This document shows, one piece after another, positions 35,320 to 41,810 of a stretch of 41,810 nt of DNA. Where the stretch lies: positions 1 to 41,810 of the forward strand of contig JAIQFM010000012.1 of the NCBI GenBank assembly GCA_020073285.1, read 5' to 3'. Position 1 is the first letter of the stretch; each line of letters starts with the position of its first letter. This stretch comes from Terriglobia bacterium (GTDB lineage: Bacteria; Acidobacteriota; Terriglobia; Terriglobales; Acidobacteriaceae). The notes under the pieces were generated by a model. That model was not told where the DNA came from, did not search any database, and was given only the letters and a program-made list of their open reading frames with translations. A program made the translations under genes and the position numbers.

Positions 35320-36078
35320 ATGAATCCATATCTGTCGGGTGAGCGCTTATACGGAGATGACCTCTCTCCTACTGAAATCGCCCAATGGTTCCGCGACGAG
35401 GCCGATGGGTGTTGCGCGTTATTGAATCACACCCGGGGGTCTTACGACCATCACGCCCTCAATTGGCATCACGGGTTCCGGCACTTGCCCAACCGTCGTT
35501 TTGCTCGTGTACTTGGAATTGGTAGCGCCTACGGAGACGAACTAAATCCCATTCTTGATCGCTGCGGCGACGTGACAATTCTCGAGCCAGTATCGAACTT
35601 TCGGGACGAAAGGTTTCGTTACGTGGAACCTGATCCCTCGGGCCGTATGCCCTTTGGCGACCAGAGCTTTGACTTGATTACCTGCTTCGGAGTGCTACAT
35701 CACATCCCGAACGTGAGCACCGTAATTTCGGAGATCTCCCGTTGCATCGCGCCTGGAGGGTGGCTACTGTTACGTGAACCTGTTATTTCAATGGGCGACT
35801 GGAACCTTCCTCGCCGTGGGCTGACCAAGCATGAGCGTGGAATACCCCCAAAGCTGCTCCACGCGATGCTTGCCAACTGCGGGCTTACCGCGTTTCGGGA
35901 GGCTAGATGCTGGTTCCCCCTAACACAGCGCCTTTCGGCTCACCCCTATGATTCTCCGACGCTGGTACGGGTTGACGCGCTTCTTTGCTTGCTACCGTGG
36001 CCCTTCTGGTATCACGCGGACCATTGGTGGAAGAAGTTCAGGGCGTCGTCAATCTACATGGTCTTGACACACGCCTAA
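35320..36078 (+). CDS. Class I SAM-dependent methyltransferase
   Basis: A 252-residue Methyltransf_11-type protein. VLGIGSAYGDELNPILDRCG carries the motif I position, DVTILEPVSNF the following acidic strand end, FGDQSFDLITCFGVLHHIPN the motif with LHHIP, and APGGWLLLREPVISM motif III. The N-terminus (LSGERLYGDDLSPTEIAQWF) and C-terminal aromatic stretch (PWPFWYHADHWWKKF) are unassigned. It probably methylates a glycan residue or a capping group, as methyltransferases in Wzx/Wzy clusters often do. The ATG at 35320 lies about 100 bases after the flippase stop. Confidence 0.88.
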   Translation: MNPYLSGERLYGDDLSPTEIAQWFRDEADGCCALLNHTRGSYDHHALNWHHGFRHLPNRRFARVLGIGSAYGDELNPILDRCGDVTILEPVSNFRDERFRYVEPDPSGRMPFGDQSFDLITCFGVLHHIPNVSTVISEISRCIAPGGWLLLREPVISMGDWNLPRRGLTKHERGIPPKLLHAMLANCGLTAFREARCWFPLTQRLSAHPYDSPTLVRVDALLCLLPWPFWYHADHWWKKFRASSIYMVLTHA

Positions 36079-36264
36079 TAACGCGTCCTGCGGAAGCCAC
36101 CTATCGTCGTTGTACCCAATCCGAGTGCAACCGTACCGAAGTCGGCGACGGACGGCATGCGCTCGAGCCGCCTGATGCTCCGTCCGCCGTTTTGGCGCAG
36201 GAGCAAATGCGGCAGATTACAGAGTTTGCCCATGACTCCGATCAGCTAGAACTGAACTCAGCCT

Positions 36265-37767
36265 ATGGCGGAAGACCTTATAGATGGTACCAGGATATTG
36301 AGGTGGAGCAACGTTACCTCGGGGTGGGGCACATGGTCGTTCTTGGTCTGGATTTTGCCTGCTGGATTAGGGCTTGGGTTGCGTACTTGGAACCTCACCG
36401 CTCTGGAATTTCTACCGCTGTTCGTAATGGTTTATGCCGCGTCGAGACTGCGAGGTTGCCAGCTGAAGGGCACGCCGACGCTGGTTACAATTTGCCACTG
36501 GCTTTTTGTTTATATTTTTCTTGGCTTGGCGCCCCTATTTTCGTTTCTTCATGGCGGTGCATTCCCGGTCGATGCGCAGACGTACCGCTCGCGAACCGTT
36601 GTTTTGGGCTTCTTGGCGATTACTGTTGGGATCTTGGCGTTCGACATTGGTTGGCGGCTCGCGGATCGGCATCCGAATTCTGGATTGTTTTTTGCGGCAG
36701 ACAGGCTCTTTCGTCGCCACTTAAGCCGAAGTCGCGTATATGTGTTCGCAATGGCCGGCATAGTTACGTCTATTGTTTTGATTGACAAGTTTGGCGGACT
36801 GGGAACGCTTTTCTTTTCTAGCCAGGATCGAGCGGAACTCATCGCTGCAGTCGCCGGAGGAGGCGAAGGACTAGCACTGTTTCTGACATTGTCTACGTTA
36901 TTACGAACCCCTTCGATAGTTTCTTTTGTTAGTCTACTCATTCTCGCTCGTTATCGCCGACCCCTCGGCATCTCTGGCAAAATCTTGTTGCTCGTCAGTG
37001 GTTTGTTGATGGCCCTTATCAGTAATCCAGTCTCTGGGTCAAGAATCTGGGTTGGAACGATCTTTATCGGAATTGGATTCATTGTCATGCCCTGGAATAG
37101 ACAGAGGTCTGTCGCCCTGGTGACCATCGGAATTACGCTTGCTGTTGTGGTTGTCTTTCCATTCGCAGACTCCTACCGGTACAGCACGGATGTACGGCTA
37201 AGCGACACTCTGAGGGGACCCGGAATTACCGATGTGTTGACGACCAAAGGCGACTTCGACGCTTTTCAGCAGGTTCTAAACACCGTCGAATACGTTCACT
37301 CGCATGGCTTTACCCGTGGAACTCAGCTAGCAGGCAGTCTCTTGTTCTGGGTGCCCAGATTGATGTGGCCAAACAAGCCGGAAGCAACCGGCATTTTAGT
37401 GGCGGAGGATCAGGGCTACGAGTTCCTAAACCTATCTCTGCCGCTCTGGGGCGAGTTGTATATCGATGGAGGTTTTCCGCTGATCTTCGCGGGCTTCCTG
37501 TTTTACGGTGCTGTTGTTAACCGACTCGATGAATGGTACATGGTCGATCGCGTGAAAAGCGTTCCTTCCTTCGCAATGGTCTTCGTTCCCATTTTTGCGC
37601 CATACGAGTTTTTCTTGCTAAGAGGATGCCTGATGCCTGCGCTAGCTAGCCTCATGCCTATCTTACTGTGCTTCTTCGTGAACACAACGCGGGCGCGCGA
37701 CCAATCGCTCGAAGGCATGCACCCTGCCTTGCCACGGCCGTCTTCCGCCGGCGGGCCAATTACATGA
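36265..37767 (+). CDS. Wzy-like oligosaccharide repeat-unit polymerase
   Basis: A 500-residue polytopic membrane protein with about 11-12 hydrophobic segments and large loops between them. It has no strong sequence signature, as is usual for Wzy, but the size, topology, a periplasmic-type loop around residues 310-370 (FADSYRYSTDVRLSDTLRGP...GFTRGTQLAGSLLFWVPRLMWPNKP) and a position between Wzx and methyltransferase genes support repeat-unit polymerase. The loop WPNKPEATG and LPLWGELYIDGGFPLIFAGF recall O-antigen polymerase-type proteins. The ATG at 36265 overlaps no neighbour. Local GC is clearly lower than in the sugar operon, a mark of exchanged genes. Confidence 0.82.
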   Translation: MAEDLIDGTRILRWSNVTSGWGTWSFLVWILPAGLGLGLRTWNLTALEFLPLFVMVYAASRLRGCQLKGTPTLVTICHWLFVYIFLGLAPLFSFLHGGAFPVDAQTYRSRTVVLGFLAITVGILAFDIGWRLADRHPNSGLFFAADRLFRRHLSRSRVYVFAMAGIVTSIVLIDKFGGLGTLFFSSQDRAELIAAVAGGGEGLALFLTLSTLLRTPSIVSFVSLLILARYRRPLGISGKILLLVSGLLMALISNPVSGSRIWVGTIFIGIGFIVMPWNRQRSVALVTIGITLAVVVVFPFADSYRYSTDVRLSDTLRGPGITDVLTTKGDFDAFQQVLNTVEYVHSHGFTRGTQLAGSLLFWVPRLMWPNKPEATGILVAEDQGYEFLNLSLPLWGELYIDGGFPLIFAGFLFYGAVVNRLDEWYMVDRVKSVPSFAMVFVPIFAPYEFFLLRGCLMPALASLMPILLCFFVNTTRARDQSLEGMHPALPRPSSAGGPIT

Positions 37768-38122
37768 GAGCTCAGGATCTTAAGTCGTTTCGTTTGCCAC
37801 TCGACACTTCCGTGGCCGTCCTGCGCCTGTGGCTCTGATCGCTGTGTTAACCAGGGGACTTTCTCAGGTTCTTACCTGTTTCATGTCCGTTCGAAGGCAG
37901 GTCGTACCGACTTTCTAGGGGAGCGGACAGGATGGGAAAAGTGGTGGTGCAAGGGGGCTTTCTTGGTACTACTGTGCCTGCGGCCCTGCAGCAGCGTGGT
38001 TACGACGTGGAAGCATGCAGCCGCCGCAGCGACGTAGATGCGCGCGATGAGCAGTGTTCGAGAACGGAGGTCACCGTGGGTGTAACTTATCCATCGATTT
38101 GAAGGATTTACGGGAGCATAGA
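37768..38122. other. Gap between polymerase and methyltransferase genes, with a dead SDR fragment
   Basis: Apart from the SDR remnant annotated at 37932-38102, I see no gene, terminator or convincing promoter in this stretch. It is a likely recombination junction in the glycan block. Confidence 0.55.
37932..38102 (+). pseudogene. Remnant of a Rossmann-fold SDR N-terminus
   Basis: A 56-codon frame reads MGKVVVQGGFLGTTVPAALQ followed by QRGYDVEACSRRSDVDARDE. It resembles the first beta-alpha-beta unit of an NAD-dependent sugar epimerase or reductase in which the GGxGFLG fingerprint has lost residues (GG-FLG). Everything after ~40 codons is unrelated, and the frame stops at 38102 inside the possible 5' extension of the following methyltransferase. 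It is too short to be functional. Confidence 0.55.
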
Positions 38123-39133
38123 TTGATTACTTGTCCTGCCTGCGGTTGTGCCGCTCCCCCAAAAAAGAAATTCTCGGTCGCAGCCGATGAGGCTGCTCAG
38201 CATTTTGTGTTGGCCGAGGCTGATCAGATTGGTCACGCCAGATTGGTGGATCATATCTGTTCCTTGTGGCACTCATCCTCATGCGAGATTGTAGAATGCA
38301 TCAATTGCCGACTTGGTTTTGCTTGGCCGTTTGTCGCAGGAGATGGCGAGTTCTATAACCTTGCATGGCCCCATTCCGATTATCCGAAAACCAAGTGGGA
38401 GTTTTCCACTACAGTCGATGCGCTTGCGAAGGCTGATAATGGAGACAAGAGAGCTCTGGAAATTGGATCGGGGTTTGGCTATTTTCTTAAGCATGTGTCC
38501 CCACGATTTTTTGATCAACGGAACATCGTGGCAATTGAATACAACGACACAGCAAGTGCTCGTTTAAAAGCAAATGGCTATACCGTATTCCAAAAGGACA
38601 TACGTTCCGAAGAGTTTGATAAGTTCGACAAAGCATTCGACTGCGTGTTCATGTTTCAAGTATTGGAGCATATGGACGACCTGGACGAGCTAGTTGTGCG
38701 ACTTCGATTCGTTACCAAGGAGCATGCAGACGTGTTTGTCGCAGTTCCCAACCCGAAACTAGTTGAATTCAACGAACGGCATGGCTCGCTGCTGCTCGAA
38801 ATGCCGCCCAATCACATCAGTTGTTGGAAGGAAAAGTCGTTTGTTGCATTTGGTGCAAAGGCGGGGTTTGACGTCTTGGAGTTTCAGGAAGAGCCTATGT
38901 CATGGCTTGCCTTTCTTAAGCAAGATATTCTCTTTTCTTATCTGCAGAGGTGCCAGCGGTCTGGATCCCTGGAAAACCGCATTCGGAGCAAACGAAAGAC
39001 TAGCTTCAGGCGGACGGAGGAAGCTGTGCTTGCCGTACTGGCTAGCCCAAGGAGGTTCCGCGCTTGGATTGCGGCTGCTTTAGGCGGTTTAGGTTTGGGT
39101 GGGTCGGTGTGGGTTCATCTGCGGCGCAATTGA
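38123..39133 (+). CDS. SAM methyltransferase with N-terminal zinc-ribbon-like cysteines
   Basis: A 336-residue protein. The N-terminus has CPACGC and, about 50 residues later, CINCRLGF, two Cys-x2-Cys knuckles that could bind zinc, as in sugar methyltransferases of the Methyltransf_13/23/14 type. The SAM domain follows: ALEIGSGFGYFLKHVS, IVAIEYNDTASARLKANGY, DCVFMFQVLEHMDDLDEL and DVFVAVPNPKLVEF. TTG at 38123 was chosen because GGAG lies 6 bases upstream and the protein then starts at the Cys knuckle; GTG at 38054 would add 23 residues lacking similarity. GC is strikingly low here (about 42% in the line 38461-38520). Confidence 0.85.
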   Translation: MITCPACGCAAPPKKKFSVAADEAAQHFVLAEADQIGHARLVDHICSLWHSSSCEIVECINCRLGFAWPFVAGDGEFYNLAWPHSDYPKTKWEFSTTVDALAKADNGDKRALEIGSGFGYFLKHVSPRFFDQRNIVAIEYNDTASARLKANGYTVFQKDIRSEEFDKFDKAFDCVFMFQVLEHMDDLDELVVRLRFVTKEHADVFVAVPNPKLVEFNERHGSLLLEMPPNHISCWKEKSFVAFGAKAGFDVLEFQEEPMSWLAFLKQDILFSYLQRCQRSGSLENRIRSKRKTSFRRTEEAVLAVLASPRRFRAWIAAALGGLGLGGSVWVHLRRN

Positions 39134-39178
39134 GGTCCGGTCCGCAGTCGCAACGTCTAGGATCGTGGGCGAAGGACT

Positions 39179-39853
39179 GTGAAATACAGGATAATAGTTT
39201 CGTTATTGGCGCTCTTCTTGCCTTGGCCCCTGCGCCGGATGGCGCTTGCGTGTCTTCTGGGATATGCAATCCACAAGACAGCACGGATAGGGTATTCAGT
39301 CCTATGTCCCGGCCGACTGGAGATGGGTCCGGGGGCTCGGATCGGACACTTGAATTTGTGTAGGGAAGGTGTTGAGCTACTGAAACTCGGAGAGCAAGCG
39401 CAAATCGGTAATTTGAACTGGATTACCGGCGCAGCAGTCGGAAGCACCGGCCATTTTGCCCAGCAGAGAGAACGTCGTCCCCAGCTTGTTGTCGGGGACC
39501 ATGCTGCCGTGACTAATCGGCATCTCATTGATTGTACAAATTCCATTACTATCGGACGGTTCACTACCCTCGCTGGGTTTCGTTCGCAGCTCTTGACTCA
39601 TAGTATTGATCTTTACCACTCGCGGCAGAGTTCCGCCCCGATTTGCATCGGCGACTACTGCTTTGTTGGGACGGATTGTGTGTTGCTTGGCGGTTCTACT
39701 CTTCCCGACAAATGCGTACTTGGAGCGAAATCGCTTCTGAACAAGCAATACACGGAAACGTGTTGGCTCTACGCTGGTAACCCCGCGAGAGCGGTGAAAC
39801 GGCTCTCGGGAGAAGTCGCCTATTTCACTCGATCAGTTGGGTTCGTACTATAG
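39179..39853 (+). CDS. Hexapeptide-repeat acyltransferase
   Basis: A 224-residue LbH-type acyltransferase. A hydrophobic N-terminus (IIVSLLALFLPWPLRRMALACLLGY) is followed by beta-helix turns: IGYSVLCPGRLEMGPGARIG, LVVGDHAAVTNRHLIDCT, ITIGRFTTLAGFRSQLLTHS, and ICIGDYCFVGTDCVLLGGST. It ends in the family C-terminus LYAGNPARAVK. It probably O-acetylates a glycan residue. Start: GTG at 39179 with GAAGGA a few bases upstream. A similar arrangement of beta-helix proteins with a hydrophobic N-terminus occurs in many EPS clusters. The acceptor is unknown. Confidence 0.85.
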   Translation: MKYRIIVSLLALFLPWPLRRMALACLLGYAIHKTARIGYSVLCPGRLEMGPGARIGHLNLCREGVELLKLGEQAQIGNLNWITGAAVGSTGHFAQQRERRPQLVVGDHAAVTNRHLIDCTNSITIGRFTTLAGFRSQLLTHSIDLYHSRQSSAPICIGDYCFVGTDCVLLGGSTLPDKCVLGAKSLLNKQYTETCWLYAGNPARAVKRLSGEVAYFTRSVGFVL

Positions 39854-39966
39854 TCGCGTGGATCCGCCGCCGTCGTTGAGTGACTTGCCCGAAGCGAAAT
39901 TCTTTCGACGCAGTCGGGAACATCACGGGAAAGGTGCCGTCGTTTCCGCAAAGGAGGCCGTTTGGG

Positions 39967-40284
39967 GTGCGTGCTCGAGTAAAAGGGAAAGACATGGAAT
40001 TTTGGAGTGACGAAAGGGTTGTTGTTACTGGCGGTGACAGTTTCCTAGGCAGGCATCTGGTGCGCAAGTTGCGTGATTGCGGGCGCAAGGAAATCGTCGT
40101 ACCGAGGATCGAAGAGGTGGATCTTCGCGAGCGGGACGATATCGTTCGAGTACTCCAAAAGGCCAAACCGGATATGGTGATTCACCTGGCTGCTTCCGTA
40201 TTAATGGTGTCACAAATTCAAATTCAGAACCAGCCCGCCCGCCTGAGAAGGGATAATCTGCGGCTCGGACTGCCTGTCGCATGA
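39967..40284 (+). pseudogene. Truncated GDP-L-fucose synthase (WcaG/Fcl) N-terminus
   Basis: A 105-codon frame that starts well, with an AAGGAGG site 9 bases before GTG 39967 and an internal ATG at 39994. It encodes MEFWSDERVVVTGGDSFLGR, VVPRIEEVDLRERDDIVRVL and KAKPDMVIHLAASV, closely resembling the NADP-binding third of GDP-fucose synthase. After VIHLAA the sequence degrades (QNQPARLRRDNLRLGL instead of a clean N-P-A-x-F-x-x-DN match) and stops at 40284. The catalytic Tyr/Lys and the C-terminal two thirds (~220 residues) are absent. The stop overlaps the start of the following GT4 gene, showing where the deletion ended. Confidence 0.75.
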
Positions 40285-41516
40285 TGGTTCCTATGAGAGG
40301 TCTGCGAATTGGCATTGTCGCGCCTATGGTTGTGAAGAGTGCGATGGGACTGAGTAACTACATCGCGGAATTGGTGCCGGAACTCTGTGATGCCGGGCAA
40401 CAGGTTACGGTACTCGCGACCAATTGTGCGTATCGCGGCGCCCCAGCCGACGAAATCGTCAGCATCGACCGGCGCTGCACACTTATGCTGTTTCCCAGCA
40501 CTGGCCGTCTTAACCGTCGGGTCTATCACTCGGCAGGATTGTCAGCATGGCTACGCCAAAATGTGCGTCAGTTTGACGTGGTGGATATTCAGGGCCTCTG
40601 GTTCTGGACTACGGTGCATGCGGCACGTGCATGCATCGCTGGGAATGTGCCCTACGTGATTACGCCCCACGGCATGATGGGGCGGTGGGACTGGGCCAAG
40701 CGCCCCTTGGCAAAGCGAATTTTCTTCCGCACGATGTTAGCCAAGGTTTGGCGTTCGGCTTCTGCGGTCCGATATTTGAGTCTCGGCGAGATGAACAACT
40801 CGATGGTGGTTCCGGCGGCGCCGGCCGCAATCATACCCGCAGCCATTACCATGCCGGCTCAAGCGAATCCCGACAGCGTTACCCGGCTCAAGGCGCGTTT
40901 GAACATATTTCCGGCCGCGCCGCTGGTACTGTTTCTCGGCCGCGTGAATCCGCAAAAAGGCGTACTCGAATTGGTGCAGGCTTTCGATCTTGTGCACCAG
41001 CGCTGCCCAGACGCGGTCCTCGTGGTAGCCGGCGGCTTGGAAGGCAAGTACGGCGACGAGGTACAGGCCGTGGCGAGCACGGTGCGCAGCCACACGCATA
41101 TCCGCATTCTCGGGCGCGTTTCGGCAGAAGACAAGGCGTCCCTTCTGGCCGCCGCATCGGTATTCGTTACCCTGTCGCGTAATGAGGGGATGTCGAGCGC
41201 GATCCTCGAAGCCCTCGGTCAGGGGGTGCCGGCGGTGTGCACGACTGATTCGAACCTGCCTGAGATCGATGAGTATGCTGCCGGTATCGTCACGAAGCTC
41301 GATCCGGCAAAGGCTGCTGACGCCATTGCCGGCTTGCTCGAGAATGATCAGCAGCGGCACACCATGGGCGCCAACGCGCGCCGCATGGTTTCTGAGCACT
41401 TCACGTGGAATTCTGTGGTCCCTCAGTTGACGGCTCTTTATGAAAGGCTTGCCTATGGGCGCGTTGCGGTTTGCCAACCAGGGATCCAGCGCACTGAAAG
41501 CGGTATCTGCCGGTAA
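40281..41516 (+). CDS. GT4 glycosyltransferase (group 1)
   Basis: A 411-residue GT-B glycosyltransferase acting in the cytoplasm on lipid-linked intermediates. The N-terminal acceptor domain begins LRIGIVAPMVVKSAMGLSNY and contains PYVITPHGMMGRWDWAKRPL; the C-terminal GT4 domain has PLVLFLGRVNPQKGVLELV, RILGRVSAEDKASLLAAASV and the EX7E motif in SRNEGMSSAILEALGQGVPA. A similar TPHGM motif marks glycosyltransferases of EPS clusters. The ATG at 40281 overlaps the stop of the truncated fucose synthase frame (ATGA); two further in-frame ATGs follow. It is the last intact gene before the ISL3 element. Sugar specificity is unknown. Confidence 0.93.
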   Translation: MMVPMRGLRIGIVAPMVVKSAMGLSNYIAELVPELCDAGQQVTVLATNCAYRGAPADEIVSIDRRCTLMLFPSTGRLNRRVYHSAGLSAWLRQNVRQFDVVDIQGLWFWTTVHAARACIAGNVPYVITPHGMMGRWDWAKRPLAKRIFFRTMLAKVWRSASAVRYLSLGEMNNSMVVPAAPAAIIPAAITMPAQANPDSVTRLKARLNIFPAAPLVLFLGRVNPQKGVLELVQAFDLVHQRCPDAVLVVAGGLEGKYGDEVQAVASTVRSHTHIRILGRVSAEDKASLLAAASVFVTLSRNEGMSSAILEALGQGVPAVCTTDSNLPEIDEYAAGIVTKLDPAKAADAIAGLLENDQQRHTMGANARRMVSEHFTWNSVVPQLTALYERLAYGRVAVCQPGIQRTESGICR

Positions 41517-41596
41517 GTGCCTAGCGCAATTTTTCAGCGCGCCAGTAAGGTTGGATTATCAGTTGTTCAGGTGTTCAGGGAGTTCATTCCATTTGC

Positions 41597-41810
41597 GGCT
41601 CTGCGCAGGAATCTGAAAAACTTGTGGATTTACTGGATTCCAGAGTAGCGGGTGTGGCGGTACGCTGGTTGGGATGAGCGACAGCGAGTGGACGAAGATT
41701 CTGGGGTGGCCGGGTTACCGGGTCTATCGAAGCGAGATCAACGAAGTGGCCAAGACTCTGCGTTTGTGGGTGCGGCGGAAGCGCGGGAACCGCAAGCTGG
41801 TGTGTTGCGG
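41597..41810 (+). mobile_element. ISL3-family insertion sequence, left end (runs off the window)
   Basis: The left end is judged to begin at GGCTCTGCGCAGGAATCTG (41597), which looks like an ISL3-type terminal repeat starting GGCTCT. The transposase gene starts 77 bases inside. ISL3 elements usually make 8-bp duplications, here predicted to be CCATTTGC (41589-41596). The right end is outside the window, so neither the duplication nor the inverted repeat pair can be confirmed. Confidence 0.65.
41674..41810 (+). CDS. ISL3-family transposase, N-terminal part (cut by window edge)
   Basis: 45 codons are visible from ATG 41674: MSDSEWTKILGWPGYRVYRS followed by INEVAKTLRLWVRRKRGNRKLVCCG. The closing R-K-R-G-N-R-K-L-V-C stretch is the opening strand of the N-terminal zinc-binding domain of ISL3 transposases (the first of its Cys residues is visible). 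The catalytic DDE part lies beyond the window. It is on the same strand as the polysaccharide operon, which it bounds. Confidence 0.8.
   Translation, partial: MSDSEWTKILGWPGYRVYRSEINEVAKTLRLWVRRKRGNRKLVCC

Overview
The window looks like a chromosomal piece of a GC-rich soil-type bacterium, most likely an Acidobacteriota member. This is inferred from gene style: an HrcA/CIRCE-controlled groESL, a MASE1 histidine kinase, SLBB and PAP2-Wzi export proteins, a UPF0104 flippase-like protein and an ISL3 element. No rRNA, tRNA or CRISPR array was seen.

Layout. (1) 1-1540, minus strand: groES and the first half of groEL, with a consensus promoter overlapping a perfect CIRCE operator. (2) 1540-2386: no intact gene, only a decayed IS630-type transposase. 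(3) 2387-6854, minus strand: an orphan secreted protein and an orphan MASE1-PAS histidine kinase. (4) 7264-16259, plus strand: a compact operon of acetyltransferase, Gfo/Idh/MocA dehydrogenase, DegT aminotransferase, second acetyltransferase, polyprenyl-phosphate-type GT2, flippase-like membrane protein, SDR epimerase and a fused nucleotide-sugar dehydrogenase/aminotransferase. It is followed by a broken UDP-GlcNAc 2-epimerase and a VapBC toxin-antitoxin pair. (5) 17589-24961, both strands: a GT2-methyltransferase fusion, a second GT2, UDP-glucose dehydrogenase, a UDP-HexNAc 4-epimerase, a WbpA-type dehydrogenase and a UDP-glucuronate decarboxylase. (6) 25564-41516, plus strand: a polysaccharide export and polymerisation operon that opens with a NusG paralogue behind a long leader. 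It continues with a seven-repeat SLBB export protein (interrupted near its N-terminus by an in-frame stop), a PAP2-Wzi fusion, Wzz, Wzx, a methyltransferase, a Wzy-like polymerase, a second methyltransferase, an acetyltransferase, a truncated GDP-fucose synthase and a GT4. (7) 41597 to the edge: the left end of an ISL3-family insertion sequence.

How it fits together. Regions 4-6 form one exopolysaccharide/capsule locus. The sugar-nucleotide genes can be read as supplying UDP-GlcNAc(3NAc)A (WbpA, WbpB, WbpE and WbpD-like steps, split between two blocks), UDP-GlcA and UDP-xylose, and UDP-GalNAc. Glycosyltransferases, methyltransferases and acetyltransferases would build and decorate the repeat unit. 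Wzx, Wzy, Wzz and the SLBB/Wzi proteins would flip, polymerise and export it. No priming glycosyltransferase or Wzc-type kinase is in the window.

The locus is visibly eroding or being remodelled: a nonsense- and deletion-damaged wecB, a nonsense codon in the SLBB gene, two SDR remnants, a TA module, an IS end, and a markedly lower-GC segment at about 36-40 kb. The most unusual features are the dehydrogenase-aminotransferase fusion, the shared motifs in the leaders of the two operons (possible targets of the NusG paralogue), and a candidate small RNA or attenuator at about 17.37-17.46 kb.
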